The notes below the pieces were generated by a model that ran no database searches, was not told the origin of the DNA, and worked only from the letters and a program-made list of their open reading frames with translations. This document shows, piece by piece, positions 17,297 to 25,620 of a stretch of 64,000 bases of DNA (positions are counted from its first letter, which is position 1; each line of letters begins with the position of its first letter). The position numbers were made by a program, and so were the translations under genes. This stretch comes from AC-32 sp963765785 (GTDB taxonomy: Bacteria; Actinomycetota; Thermoleophilia; Gaiellales; Gaiellaceae): positions 1 to 64,000 of the forward strand of contig CAVXXW010000001.1 of NCBI GenBank assembly GCA_963765785.1, read 5' to 3'.

Positions 17297-18102
17297 TCGG
17301 AGGGCCTCCTACGGACGCCCGCGGCGCGCGGGGCCGGCTGGACGAGGCCCGAGCGCGGCGGCGCCGGCGGCTCGGGGTCGGGCGGACGGTCGGCGGCCTC
17401 CTTCGACCAGGGCGGCGAGGTGACGCCGAGGCGCACGACCAGGTAGAGGTGCAGCCCGATCAGGCCGATCAGCGCGCCCGGGACCAAGAGCATGTGGATC
17501 GAGTAGAAACGGGCCAGCGTGTCGGGGCCGATCTCGGCCCCGCCTCGTAAGATGCTCGCGAGGTACGGCCCGACGAAGGGAGCCGTGCCGTTGATGTTGA
17601 TCGCGACGACCGTCGCCCAGTAGGCAGTCTGGTCGAAGGGCAGCAGGTAGCCGGTGAGACCCTCGAAGAGGGCGGTCGCGAGGATCAGCACGCCGATGAT
17701 CCAGTTCAGCTCGCGCGGGTACTTGTAGGCGCCGAACAGGAACACGCGCCCCATGTGCATGAACATGAGGATGATGAAGACGCTCGCGCCCCAGCGGTGC
17801 ATGCCGCGGACGAGCCAGCCGGCCCAGACGTCGTTGGTGATGTGCTGGATCGAGTCGTGCGCTTCAGCGGGCGAGGGCTTGTAGTACATCGCCAGGATCA
17901 CGCCCGTGACGAGCTGGACGAGAAAGGCGGTCAGCGTCGCCGAGCCGAGCGTGTGCCACCAGCTCGTGTCGCCTGGGACCTTACGAAAGAGGAAGTACTT
18001 GATCCCGCCGACGAGGCCCGAGCGCTCCTCGAGCCAGTCGAGCGGGTACATCGCCGTCTTCGCGAGCGATTGACTCTGGCTCGGCTTCGTCGTCGTCGCC
18101 AT
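17293..18102 (-). CDS. qcrB: cytochrome b (b6-type N-terminal four-helix subunit)
   Basis: A 269-residue split-type cytochrome b. The four haem-ligating histidines are in VRGMHRWGASVF with FMHMGRVF (helix B) and RFYSIHMLLV with GLHLYLVV (helix D). The segment GYLLPFDQTAYWATVV forms part of the quinol site. The C-terminus ends in a Pro/Arg-rich tail after LGVTSPPW, and the remaining cytochrome b helices are in the next gene. ATG 18102 overlaps the Rieske stop by one base (TGATG). Confidence 0.92.
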   Translation of the reverse strand: MATTTKPSQSQSLAKTAMYPLDWLEERSGLVGGIKYFLFRKVPGDTSWWHTLGSATLTAFLVQLVTGVILAMYYKPSPAEAHDSIQHITNDVWAGWLVRGMHRWGASVFIILMFMHMGRVFLFGAYKYPRELNWIIGVLILATALFEGLTGYLLPFDQTAYWATVVAININGTAPFVGPYLASILRGGAEIGPDTLARFYSIHMLLVPGALIGLIGLHLYLVVRLGVTSPPWSKEAADRPPDPEPPAPPRSGLVQPAPRAAGVRRRPSE

Positions 18103-19016
18103 CAGTGCGGCGGCTGCACGGGGTAGAGCCAGGACTCGGCGCCGTCGGCGTGCTGGCCGGGGCCGTGGAGCTCGACCTTGTGGATCTCGGCGGTCTTGCC
18201 GGCGCCGTCGACCTTGGTGACGCTGTAGAGGTTGCCGAGCACGAGCCGACCGTTCACCACCGAGAACTCGTAGCGGTCGAGGCCGCGCACGGGCGGGCCC
18301 GCGATGCGGTTGCCCTCCTGGTCGTACGAGCCGCCGTGGCAGGGGCAGATGAAGCCGGCCGCGGGCAGAACGGGCGTGATCAGCACGGGCCCGTTGGCGG
18401 TCTTGATCGTCTTCTCCTGCTGCTGGAAGACCGGGCCGCCGGGCTGCACCGGGCAGCCGACGTGGGCGCAGCGGTTGGAGATGACCGTGACGTCGGGCAC
18501 GCCGTTCAGCGCGCCGTTGTTGCGGATGAACGCCGTCCGCCGCGAGATCTCGCCCTGCGCGGGATCGCGGATGAAGGTGGCGATCCGCCACTGACCCTCC
18601 GGGAAGTCCGAGAGCGGGCCGAGGTCGACCTTGTGCGCCTTCTGCTTGAGGAAGCCGGGAATGACCGCGGCGGCCACAGCCGGCAGAGTCACGAGCACGC
18701 CGATGATCACGCCGATCCCGAGGGTGGCGCCCTCCAGGAACTTGCTCCGCGGGAAGCGCTCGCCCTGGTCGGCCGGGGTCGGCGACGCGCCGTCCGTGGC
18801 CGGCTCGTCGCCCGTACCCGGCGCCTGCGGGCGTTCGACGACGACGTCGCGTGCCCATAGGAAGCCGAAGACCAGCACGAGCACGGCGCCGGCCGCGGCG
18901 ATCCACCAGCTGACGACGAGACCGACGAACAGGCACACCACGCCGACGGCAAAGCCGACCGGCCAGATGCTCGGCGATGGAAGCTGCGGTCGGTCGTCCC
19001 CCGGGCGTTCTTCCAA
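18102..19016 (-). CDS. qcrA: Rieske iron-sulfur protein (QcrA)
   Basis: A 304-residue Rieske protein. The 2Fe-2S ligands are C183/H185 in CAHVGC and C224/H227 in CPCHGG, with C188 and C226 as the disulfide pair. Hydrophobic spans at about 18-37, 40-55 and 97-122 give three membrane helices, as in actinobacterial QcrA, in contrast to the single anchor elsewhere. It starts at TTG 19016 with GGGAG eight to twelve bases upstream, and a promoter-like pair lies just before it. It heads the run Rieske, cyt b, cyt b-c, cyt c, ubiX, ubiE, prenyl synthase, mqnA. Confidence 0.92.
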   Translation of the reverse strand: MEERPGDDRPQLPSPSIWPVGFAVGVVCLFVGLVVSWWIAAAGAVLVLVFGFLWARDVVVERPQAPGTGDEPATDGASPTPADQGERFPRSKFLEGATLGIGVIIGVLVTLPAVAAAVIPGFLKQKAHKVDLGPLSDFPEGQWRIATFIRDPAQGEISRRTAFIRNNGALNGVPDVTVISNRCAHVGCPVQPGGPVFQQQEKTIKTANGPVLITPVLPAAGFICPCHGGSYDQEGNRIAGPPVRGLDRYEFSVVNGRLVLGNLYSVTKVDGAGKTAEIHKVELHGPGQHADGAESWLYPVQPPH

Positions 19017-19045
19017 GCGTCTCCCTTTTACGTCGAAGCGACGGG

Positions 19046-19074
19046 ATTCAATCGTTGCAGGTTCGCCCCGTCAA
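19046..19074 (-). promoter_or_regulatory. candidate promoter for the bc/menaquinone run
   Basis: On the minus strand TTGACG (19074-19069) and TTGAAT (19051-19046) are separated by 17 bases, resembling a sigma-70 type promoter. They lie 30 bases before the Rieske TTG start, and the -35 box overlaps the ubiD stop codon. The call rests on sequence match alone. Confidence 0.4.
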
Positions 19075-20564
19075 CGACGTAACAGTTGGCGCAACGCATC
19101 CTGAGGGCGGCCGTTGGGCTCTGGGGCCGCGCCCAGGCCGTATTCGCTCCAGCGTTCGTCGACGAGCCGCTTGACCTCGTCGCTCATCTCGATCTCGGGC
19201 GGCCACTCCCGCGCGCCCTCGGCCGGCCCCTTGTGCGTCGCGTCGATTCCGAGCTTGCCGCCGTAGAACTGGAGGGTCGGCGCGTGGTCGAGATGGTCGA
19301 GCGGCCCTTCGCTGATCAGCACGTCGCGCTTCGGGTCGACGTTCGCGCCGACGCGGAAGAAGACCTCGTCGTAGTCGTGCACGTCGACCCACTCGTCGAC
19401 CACCACGACCGACTTCGTCAGGCTCAGCAGGCCTAGCCCCCAGATCGCGTGCATCACCTTCTGCGCGTGGCCCGGGTAGGCCTTGCGGATCGAGACGATG
19501 CAGCAGTTGTGGAAGGCGCCCGCGACCGGCAGGTCGTAGTCGACGATCTCCGGGACGCTCATCCTGATCGCGGGCAGGAAGATGCGCTCCGTCGCCTTGC
19601 CGAGCCACGCGTCCTCCTGCGGCGGCTTGCCGACGACGATCGACGGGTAGATCGCGTCGCGCCGCATCGTCATCGCCGTCACGTGGAAGACCGGGAACGG
19701 CTCGGGTGGCGTGTAGTAGCCCGTATGATCGCCGAACGGCCCCTCCTCTGCGAGCTCGTCCTTGGAGATGTAGCCCTCGAGCACGATCTCCGCGTTCGCC
19801 GGCACCTCGAGGTCGACCGTCTTCGCCTGCACGAGCTCGACCGCCTCGCCCCGCAGGAAGCCCGCGAGCATCAGCTCGTCGACGTGCTTCGGCAGGGGCG
19901 CGCTCGCGGTGTAGGCGGTCACCGGGTCGAGCCCGAGCGCGACCGCGACCTCGAGCTTCCCGTCGGTCATCAGGTAGTCGGCGCGGCCGTCCTTGTGGAT
20001 CTGCCAGTGCATCGCGGTCGTGCGCTCGTCGAGCACCTGCAGGCGGTACATGCCGACGTTGCGCCCGCCGGTGCGCGGGTCCTTCGTGATGACGGCCGGG
20101 AGCGTGATGAACGGGGCCGCGTCGCCGGGCCAACAGGTTTGCACCGGCAGGCGGCGGAGGTCGACCTCGTCGCCCTGGAGCACAACCTCCTGGACCGGCC
20201 CGCTGCGGACGGTCTTGGGCTGCGAGTCGGCGATCGACTTCAGTTTCTTCAGACCGCGCACCTTCTCGGCGAGCCCCTGCGGCGGCTGCATCTCGAGCAC
20301 GTCGCCAAGCCGCCGGCCGACGTCGTCGAGCGTCGGCGCGTCGAAGGCGAGGCACATGCGGCGCTCGGTGCCGTACTGGTTGATCAGCAGCGGGTGCTGC
20401 GACTTCGGGTTCTCGAACAGGAGCGCCGGCCCGCCGCTCTTGACGACGCGGTCGACGATCTCCGTGATCTCGAGGTGCGGGTCGACCTCGGCGGGAACGC
20501 GGACGAGCTCGCCCTCGCGCTCGAGCAGCGAGATCCAGTCGCGCAGGTCGCTGGGCGGGGCCAT
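19071..20564 (-). CDS. ubiD: UbiD-family prFMN-dependent decarboxylase (MqnL role)
   Basis: A 497-residue UbiD-type decarboxylase. It carries SGGPALLFENPKSQHPLLIN at the N-terminus, YRLQVLDERTTAMHWQIHKD and GDHTGYYTPPEPFPVFHVTA (catalytic/prFMN region), and VVVVDEWVDVHDYDEVFF near the C-terminus. Its length matches the family. With ubiX nearby and MqnA/MqnC present, it most likely decarboxylates the prenylated 1,4-dihydroxy-6-naphthoate intermediate (MqnL), although UbiD homologues have varied substrates. It starts at ATG 20564. Confidence 0.88.
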   Translation of the reverse strand: MAPPSDLRDWISLLEREGELVRVPAEVDPHLEITEIVDRVVKSGGPALLFENPKSQHPLLINQYGTERRMCLAFDAPTLDDVGRRLGDVLEMQPPQGLAEKVRGLKKLKSIADSQPKTVRSGPVQEVVLQGDEVDLRRLPVQTCWPGDAAPFITLPAVITKDPRTGGRNVGMYRLQVLDERTTAMHWQIHKDGRADYLMTDGKLEVAVALGLDPVTAYTASAPLPKHVDELMLAGFLRGEAVELVQAKTVDLEVPANAEIVLEGYISKDELAEEGPFGDHTGYYTPPEPFPVFHVTAMTMRRDAIYPSIVVGKPPQEDAWLGKATERIFLPAIRMSVPEIVDYDLPVAGAFHNCCIVSIRKAYPGHAQKVMHAIWGLGLLSLTKSVVVVDEWVDVHDYDEVFFRVGANVDPKRDVLISEGPLDHLDHAPTLQFYGGKLGIDATHKGPAEGAREWPPEIEMSDEVKRLVDERWSEYGLGAAPEPNGRPQDALRQLLRR

Positions 20565-20594
20565 CCCGGGGTCAGTCTACGAGTGGCGCCCGGG

Positions 20595-20729
20595 CTAGTG
20601 GCGGCGGTGTCTGAGCCACTTCGACAGCTCGCCGAGCAGGATCACGCTCAGGAAGATCAGGCCGACGACGAGCATCGCCTTGATGACGGAGAGGCCCTCT
20701 TCCGCGGCGGTCTTCGCGAGCGGCAGCAT
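20595..20729 (-). CDS. 44-residue single-span membrane protein
   Basis: A small gene (ATG 20729 to TAG) whose codons end almost exclusively in G or C, like its neighbours. The product has a short N-terminal helix (LAKTAAEEGLSVIK), one hydrophobic span (AMLVVGLIFLSVILLGEL) and a basic end SKWLRHRRH, predicted N-out or N-in with a positive cytosolic tail. It sits 12 bases after the 157-residue gene and 30 before ubiD. The function is unknown; an accessory subunit of a membrane complex is possible. Confidence 0.6.
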   Translation of the reverse strand: MLPLAKTAAEEGLSVIKAMLVVGLIFLSVILLGELSKWLRHRRH

Positions 20730-20741
20730 CAAATCGCGATC

Positions 20742-21215
20742 CTACTCGACTCGCAACAGGTGCTTCGCGATCGCCTGCTCCGACGCCGGCGACGCCTGCC
20801 ACTCGAGCCGGGCGGGCTCGCCATGGCCGAGGGTCGCTGCCGTCGCAGCCCACGCCTCGCCGTCGCCCGGCAGGCCGTCGGCGCGGAGCTGGGCGCAGAG
20901 CGAGATCAGCTCCGCCAGGTCGCTGACGGCCTCGACGGGCCCCGCCTCGGCGACGCGGACGAGGCCGTGCGCGTAGAGGTAGTCGCCGAGCAGCAGCGCG
21001 GTGTCGTCGTCGGCCGGCGCGAACAGCCTGGGGCGTCCGTAGTGCAGCAGGTAGCCCTCGTAGATCGTCTCGAGGCCGAGCGCGTAGCGCTCCTCGCCCA
21101 GCGGCGAGAAGACCGGCTCGCGCTCCGACTCGTCCGCGAGCGCGTCGTGCCAGAGCCGGCTCTCGCGCGCCGACTCCTGGACGATCGTGTCCCAGAGGGG
21201 GACAGCTACAGCCAG
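20742..21215 (-). CDS. 157-residue protein resembling a polyprenyl synthase accessory subunit
   Basis: The frame has no ATG, GTG or TTG near its likely start. CTG at 21215 is preceded at eight bases by AAGGAG (plus 21224-21229), so I take it as the start; it overlaps hemB by 10 bases. The product is mostly helical and lacks DDxxD motifs. Its middle (LLGDYLYAHGLVRVAEAG followed by SDLAELISLCAQL) resembles the GDYLFARAFAELAATGD region of the prenyl synthase at 13901. Small catalytically incomplete subunits of heterodimeric prenyl diphosphate synthases (HepS, HexA) are of similar size. That role is an inference from this resemblance. Confidence 0.5.
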   Translation of the reverse strand: MAVAVPLWDTIVQESARESRLWHDALADESEREPVFSPLGEERYALGLETIYEGYLLHYGRPRLFAPADDDTALLLGDYLYAHGLVRVAEAGPVEAVSDLAELISLCAQLRADGLPGDGEAWAATAATLGHGEPARLEWQASPASEQAIAKHLLRVE

Positions 21216-22168
21216 CCCGCCAGCTCCTTCGTCCAGTAGCTGACGACGAGGTCGGCTCCGGCGCGGAAGATCGCCGTCAGCGACTCGAGCGCGGCCTGTC
21301 GCTCGTCGAGCCAGCCGCGCGCCCCCGCGGCCTTGAGCATCGCGTACTCGCCCGAGACGTTGTACGCGCCGACCGGCAGGTCGAACCGCTCGCGCACCGC
21401 GCGGAGTACGTCGAGGTTCGGCAGTGCCGGCTTGACGAGCAGCGCGTCGGCGCCCTCCTCGACGTCGAGCGCGCACTCGCGCAGCGCCTCGCGCACGTTC
21501 GCGGGATCCATCTGGTAGCCGCGGCGGTCGCCGAAGGCGGGCGTCGAGTCGGCCGCCTCGCGGAACGGTCCGTAGAAGGCGGAGGCGTACTTGGCGGCGT
21601 ACGAGACGATCGGCGTCTCGCCGTAGCCGTGCTCGTCGAGGGCGGCGCGGATCGCGGCGACGCGGCCGTCCATCATGTCGCTCGGGCAGACCGCGTCGGC
21701 GCCCGCCGCAGCGTGGCTGACGGCCGTGCGCGCGAGCAGCTCGACGCTCGCGTCGTTGTCGATCTCCTCGCCGTCGAGCACGCCGCAGTGGCCATGCGAG
21801 GTGTACTCGCAGAGGCAGACGTCGGTGAGCAGCACGAGCCCCGGCGACGCCTCGCGCAGCGCCCGCAGCGCGCGCTGGATGACGCCGTCGTCGTCCCACG
21901 CGCCCGAGCCCTCGGCATCCTTCTCGTCGAGGATGCCGAACAGGATCACCGCGCGCACGCCGAGCCGCGTGGCCTCCTCGGCCTCGGCCACGAGGTCCTC
22001 GACGGAGTAGCGGCCGAGCGCCGGTAGCTCGTGATTCGGCTCGGTCTGCGGTCCGACGAAGTACGGGAGGACGAAGTCGTCGAGGTCGAGCCGCGTCTCC
22101 CGCACGAGCGCGCGCAGCCGGTCGCTCCGGCGGAAGCGCCGCAAACGCGTCGTGGGAAACGCACTCAC
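21206..22168 (-). CDS. hemB: porphobilinogen synthase (HemB)
   Basis: A 320-residue delta-aminolevulinate dehydratase that condenses two ALA into porphobilinogen for haem synthesis. The zinc-type cysteine cluster is in TDVCLCEYTSHGHCGVL. The Schiff-base lysines are in SYAAKYASAFYGPFREAADS and ADALLVKPALPNLD, with PSDMMDGRVAAIR between them. It starts at GTG 22168, sharing GTGA with the ABC permease stop. Supplying haem next to cytochrome genes makes physiological sense. Confidence 0.95.
   Translation of the reverse strand: MSAFPTTRLRRFRRSDRLRALVRETRLDLDDFVLPYFVGPQTEPNHELPALGRYSVEDLVAEAEEATRLGVRAVILFGILDEKDAEGSGAWDDDGVIQRALRALREASPGLVLLTDVCLCEYTSHGHCGVLDGEEIDNDASVELLARTAVSHAAAGADAVCPSDMMDGRVAAIRAALDEHGYGETPIVSYAAKYASAFYGPFREAADSTPAFGDRRGYQMDPANVREALRECALDVEEGADALLVKPALPNLDVLRAVRERFDLPVGAYNVSGEYAMLKAAGARGWLDERQAALESLTAIFRAGADLVVSYWTKELAGWL
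21224..21229 (-). promoter_or_regulatory. Shine-Dalgarno site that decides a CTG start
   Basis: AAGGAG on the minus strand, eight bases before CTG 21215 and inside the 3' end of hemB. It is the only good ribosome site near the beginning of the 157-residue frame. Confidence 0.55.
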
Positions 22169-23493
22169 GCCAACAATCTACGCGCTCCCACCCGGGCGAG
22201 CCCGCCGAAGACCGCCCCGAGCACGAGCAGCCACAACCCCTGCAGCGCGACCTCGCGCCACGGGCTCAGGTCGTAGAGCGCGGAGCGGAAGAAGTCGACC
22301 GCGTGCGAGAACGGGAGCAAGGCGCTGATCCAGCCCGCGGGCGGCACGATCTCGGCGGGGATCAGGCCGAGGAAGACGATCGGCATCACGACCAGCACCG
22401 CGATCAGCGACGCGGAACGGGCCTCGCGGGCGAGCGCGCCGAGGAATGCGCCGAGCGCGCCGACCGAGCCGCCCGCCAGGACGAGGCCCACGATGAGCAG
22501 CGGCAGCCGCCGCCACGGCTCGCCGCCGGTGACGCCGCCGACCTGGATGACGAGACCGAACGCCAGCGAGATCGCGAGCCCCAGCGCGAGCGCCACGGCG
22601 GCGGCCAGGGCGACCTTCGACCAGACGAGCTGGCCGAGCCCGACGAGCCCGCGCGCGAGCCGACCGACGACGTTCTCGTCGCGCTCGGCCGCAAGGGAGC
22701 CGGCGGCGAGCAGCAACGCGAGGAACGTGATCGTCAGCCCGAGCGCGTACGCCTGGACCTCGGCCGAGAGCGCCCACGTGCGTCCGCGGGCGGGCGCGCG
22801 GACGAGCTCGATCGGATGCGCCGTGGAGCTGAGCGCGTCGTTCGTGTTCGCGAGCGCGAGTCGCGCGTCGTGCAGAAAGTCGAGCAGCACCGCCGTCCGC
22901 GGCGTCTGCGGCATGCCGCGCAGGATCCGCTGCGCCTTCTGGATCCCGAGCACGGTGATCGGCGCGCCGAGGAAGCTGCCGTCCCCGCCGTGCAGGATCA
23001 GCTTGACGTAGCGCAGGTTGCTCGCGATGTACGCGCGCTGGAGCTGCCGGTTGAGCGAGTAGACGAGCGCCTGGACCTGCTGCTCCACCCGCGACGAGAT
23101 CGTGCCCGTCGAGAGCTCGAGCTGCAGTTGGGGGCTGTTCACCATCCCGCGCAGCGTCGAGACGAACCCCGGCGGCACGGTCACCACGCCGACGACCCGC
23201 CCGTCGTCCAGCTGCCGCGACGCCTCCTCGGGCGAGAGCCGCACGAGCGTCACGTTCTTGCTGACCTCGTCGATCGTCCGCTCGACGTCGAAGCGGTGGC
23301 CGGCGAGCACGACGGTCGCCGGCAAGTTGTCCTCGTCGACGAACGCCACGCGCGGCTTCGAGCTGCCGTAGCTCGCGACCATGCCGACGAGCACTGCGAG
23401 CGCGATCGGGTACGCGATCAGGATCCCGAGCAGCAGCGGCGAGCGGCGCAGCACGAGCACGTCCTTGCGCAGGAGCAGCAGGACGCGCTTCAT
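22165..23493 (-). CDS. ABC-2 type transporter permease
   Basis: A 442-residue ABC-2 permease. One N-terminal span (LLGILIAYPIALAVLVGMVA) is followed by an extracytoplasmic domain of about 200 residues and five or six C-terminal spans with GGSVGALGAFLGALAREARS. This architecture belongs to the YhgE/Pip and CcmB/Nod-like exporters. It starts at ATG 23493, 97 bases after the ATPase stop, with palindromic element A in the gap. The substrate is unknown. Confidence 0.85.
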   Translation of the reverse strand: MKRVLLLLRKDVLVLRRSPLLLGILIAYPIALAVLVGMVASYGSSKPRVAFVDEDNLPATVVLAGHRFDVERTIDEVSKNVTLVRLSPEEASRQLDDGRVVGVVTVPPGFVSTLRGMVNSPQLQLELSTGTISSRVEQQVQALVYSLNRQLQRAYIASNLRYVKLILHGGDGSFLGAPITVLGIQKAQRILRGMPQTPRTAVLLDFLHDARLALANTNDALSSTAHPIELVRAPARGRTWALSAEVQAYALGLTITFLALLLAAGSLAAERDENVVGRLARGLVGLGQLVWSKVALAAAVALALGLAISLAFGLVIQVGGVTGGEPWRRLPLLIVGLVLAGGSVGALGAFLGALAREARSASLIAVLVVMPIVFLGLIPAEIVPPAGWISALLPFSHAVDFFRSALYDLSPWREVALQGLWLLVLGAVFGGLARVGARRLLA

Positions 23494-23498
23494 GCTGA

Positions 23499-23569
23499 GC
23501 CGTCGCTTGCGACGGCGTTCTCAGGCCGACCGGGCTGCGCCCGGGCGGCCGTCTGAAACGACCGGTCGA
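23499..23569 (+). repeat. palindromic intergenic element, copy A
   Basis: About 71 bases between the ABC ATPase and permease genes. Read on the plus strand it has an 8-bp hairpin with a TT loop (GCCGTCGC/GCGACGGC, 23499-23516). It then has a longer stem of TCAG, GGCCG, CCGGGC and their complements around TGC (23521-23556), and ends CTGAAACGACCGGTCGA. About four fifths of positions match copy B at 40016-40085, and stem differences are partly compensatory. Relative to the flanking genes it is in the opposite orientation to copy B. Confidence 0.65.
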
Positions 23570-23590
23570 CCCGCTGTCGGTCTGACCCTG

Positions 23591-24259
23591 TCATGCGGAC
23601 AAAGTCTCGACGTCGGCCCGGTCGTAGTCGCCAGCCGAGCCGGCGTAGACGAGGCGGCCCTCGCGGAGCGCCGCCACGCGGTCGGCGACCCGCTCCACCT
23701 CCTCGACATTCTGCGTCGCGAACACCACCGCCCCGCCCGAGGCGCGGAGGTCGGCGACGCGCTTCCAGAGGCGGGCGCGCTGCTCCGGGTCGAGCGCGGC
23801 GGTCGGCTCGTCGAGCAGGAGCACCTGCGGCCCGCCGAGCTGTGCGATCGCGAGGTTCAGGCGCTGGCGGTTGCCGACCGAGAGGTTCGCGCTCGGCTCC
23901 GGCTCGCCCGGGAGATCGAAGTCGCGGAGGAGGCGCTCGGTGACGCCCTGTGGGTCGAGCTCGCCCTCTAGGCGCGCGAACAGCTCGAGGTTCTCGCGCG
24001 CGGAAAGCCGGCCGTACTGGGCCGGCCGCTGCGGCGCCCAGCCGACGCGCGCGCCCTTCCGCCGCTCGATCGTCCCGACGCTGGCCTCGAGCGCGCCGGC
24101 GAGGAGCGCCAGCAACGTCGACTTGCCCGCGCCGTTCGGGCCGACGAGCGCGAGCGCCTCGCCGTCCCAGACCTCGAGCTCGACGGGCTCGAGCGCGTTC
24201 CGGTGACCGAAGGTGCGGCCGGCGCCGCGCGCCGCGAGCAGTGGTGTCGCCCGCGTCAA
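23591..24259 (-). CDS. ABC transporter ATP-binding protein
   Basis: A 222-residue ABC ATPase. Walker A is GPNGAGKSTLL, the Q-loop is in VGWAPQRPAQYG, the signature is ANLSVGNRQRLNLA (LSVGN in place of LSGGQ), and Walker B is VLLLDEPTAALDP; the H-loop is replaced (VVFATQNVEEVE has Gln). The start is TTG 24259, sharing TTGA with the stop of the AI-2E gene. It pairs with the downstream permease. The altered signature and missing switch His suggest slow or degenerate ATPase cycling. Confidence 0.88.
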   Translation of the reverse strand: MTRATPLLAARGAGRTFGHRNALEPVELEVWDGEALALVGPNGAGKSTLLALLAGALEASVGTIERRKGARVGWAPQRPAQYGRLSARENLELFARLEGELDPQGVTERLLRDFDLPGEPEPSANLSVGNRQRLNLAIAQLGGPQVLLLDEPTAALDPEQRARLWKRVADLRASGGAVVFATQNVEEVERVADRVAALREGRLVYAGSAGDYDRADVETLSA

Positions 24260-25488
24260 CGCCGTGCCGCTGCCGGTGGGTCTTCGGGCGGCGGAAGCGG
24301 GGTGATCGGGCGCGTCTGCTCCACGTCCACCTCGACGGGCACCGCCCCTCCCTCCCACGACTCCAGCGTCACGCGCTCGCCGAAGAACTCCCAGATGGCC
24401 CTGCCCGCGGCGAGCAACGGGAGCGCTACGAGCGCGCCCGGCAGGCCGTAGATCTCGCCGCCCGCGAGCAGGCCGAAGATGACGAGCAGCGGGTGGAGCC
24501 GGAGCGCGCTACCCATCACGTTCGGGACGACGACATGCCCCTCGATCTGGTGGATCCCGAGGAAGAGCAGGCCGACCCAGATCGCCGAGATCGGATGCAC
24601 GACGAGCGCGTAGATGAACGGCGGAATCGCGCCGAGCCAGGGCCCGATGTACGGGACGAGCTCGGTGACGGCGACCCACGCCCCGAACAGCACGGCGTAC
24701 TTGTCCGCGCCGGGCACCAAGCCGAGCGTGCCGAGCAGCCACATCCCGAGGCCGGCGCTCGTGCCGATGATCAGCGAGAGGAGGATCTGGCCGCGGACGT
24801 AGCTCGCGAGCGAGTGCTCGATGCTGGTGAGCAGCGGCGGCGAGCCCGGGGTAGGCGGGAAGCGCCGGTCGACGATCCTGGCTAACCGCTGCATGTCGAG
24901 CAGCATGTAGATCGAGACCACGATCGTCAGCACGAGCGCGAAGAGGAACTTCACCGTCCCGATCGCGGCGCCCTCGACGAACGAGACGACGTCGCCCGTG
25001 TACTTCGAGACGTCCTTGTTGCGGATCTGCTTGACGAGGTCGTGCCCGCGCTTCTGGATGTCGATTCCGCTCAGCCGGTGGGTGTCGAGCCAGTGCTGGA
25101 AGCGGTCGACATCCCGGTCGGCATGCGTTCGCGGAGGGTGTCCGTGGGCAACCGTAAAGTAGTTGTTGACGCGGTTCGCGCTCGACTTCGTCTGGTCGAC
25201 GACCACCGACCCGATGGCGACGATCGCGGCGAGGAGGATGGCGAGGAAGCTGAGGTACACCAGCGCGACGCCGAACCCCCGGGGGATCCAGACCCGCGTC
25301 AGCGTCCGCACGAGCGGGTTCAGCAGGAAGGCGATCAGCGCCGCGACGAGGAACAGGAAGACGACGTGACGGGCCGCCCCGGCCACGACCCACAGGAAGA
25401 GCAGGATTATCGGCAGGCCGACGAGCTGGATCCAGCGCGGGATCTGCAACTTCGCGGCCCCGGCGGGCGCCCCGGCCATGCCGTCCAT
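24256..25488 (-). CDS. AI-2E family (PerM/TqsA-like) membrane protein
   Basis: A 410-residue polytopic protein of the AI-2E transporter family. Paired N-terminal spans LVGLPIILLFLWVVAGAARH and FLFLVAALIAFLLNPLV are followed by a soluble helical stretch and then KFLFALVLTIVVSIYMLLD. The C-terminal block ELVPYIGPWLGAIPPFIYAL with HQIEGHVVVPNVMGSALRL is the family signature. Members export small molecules or act as Na/H antiporters; the substrate is unknown. It starts at ATG 25488 and is the first gene of this minus-strand group. Confidence 0.9.
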   Translation of the reverse strand: MDGMAGAPAGAAKLQIPRWIQLVGLPIILLFLWVVAGAARHVVFLFLVAALIAFLLNPLVRTLTRVWIPRGFGVALVYLSFLAILLAAIVAIGSVVVDQTKSSANRVNNYFTVAHGHPPRTHADRDVDRFQHWLDTHRLSGIDIQKRGHDLVKQIRNKDVSKYTGDVVSFVEGAAIGTVKFLFALVLTIVVSIYMLLDMQRLARIVDRRFPPTPGSPPLLTSIEHSLASYVRGQILLSLIIGTSAGLGMWLLGTLGLVPGADKYAVLFGAWVAVTELVPYIGPWLGAIPPFIYALVVHPISAIWVGLLFLGIHQIEGHVVVPNVMGSALRLHPLLVIFGLLAGGEIYGLPGALVALPLLAAGRAIWEFFGERVTLESWEGGAVPVEVDVEQTRPITPLPPPEDPPAAARR

Positions 25489-25620
25489 CGTACCTCCCGG
25501 GTCGTACCGCTCAGGCCTCCCGCGTGGGACTGGGACTTCGGCGTCGAGGGCTCGCTGGCGCTTGACCCAACTCCGCCATTCTCATTGCAGGAAGAGGCCG
25601 CCTCCATTACCCTGCCGCGG
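25489..25620. other. divergent intergenic region
   Basis: 132 bases between the divergent AI-2E and LytM-fold genes. It must hold two promoters, but I see no convincing -35/-10 pair; TTGACC at 25563-25568 is the best -35 candidate for the plus strand, without a good -10 at proper spacing. Confidence 0.3.
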
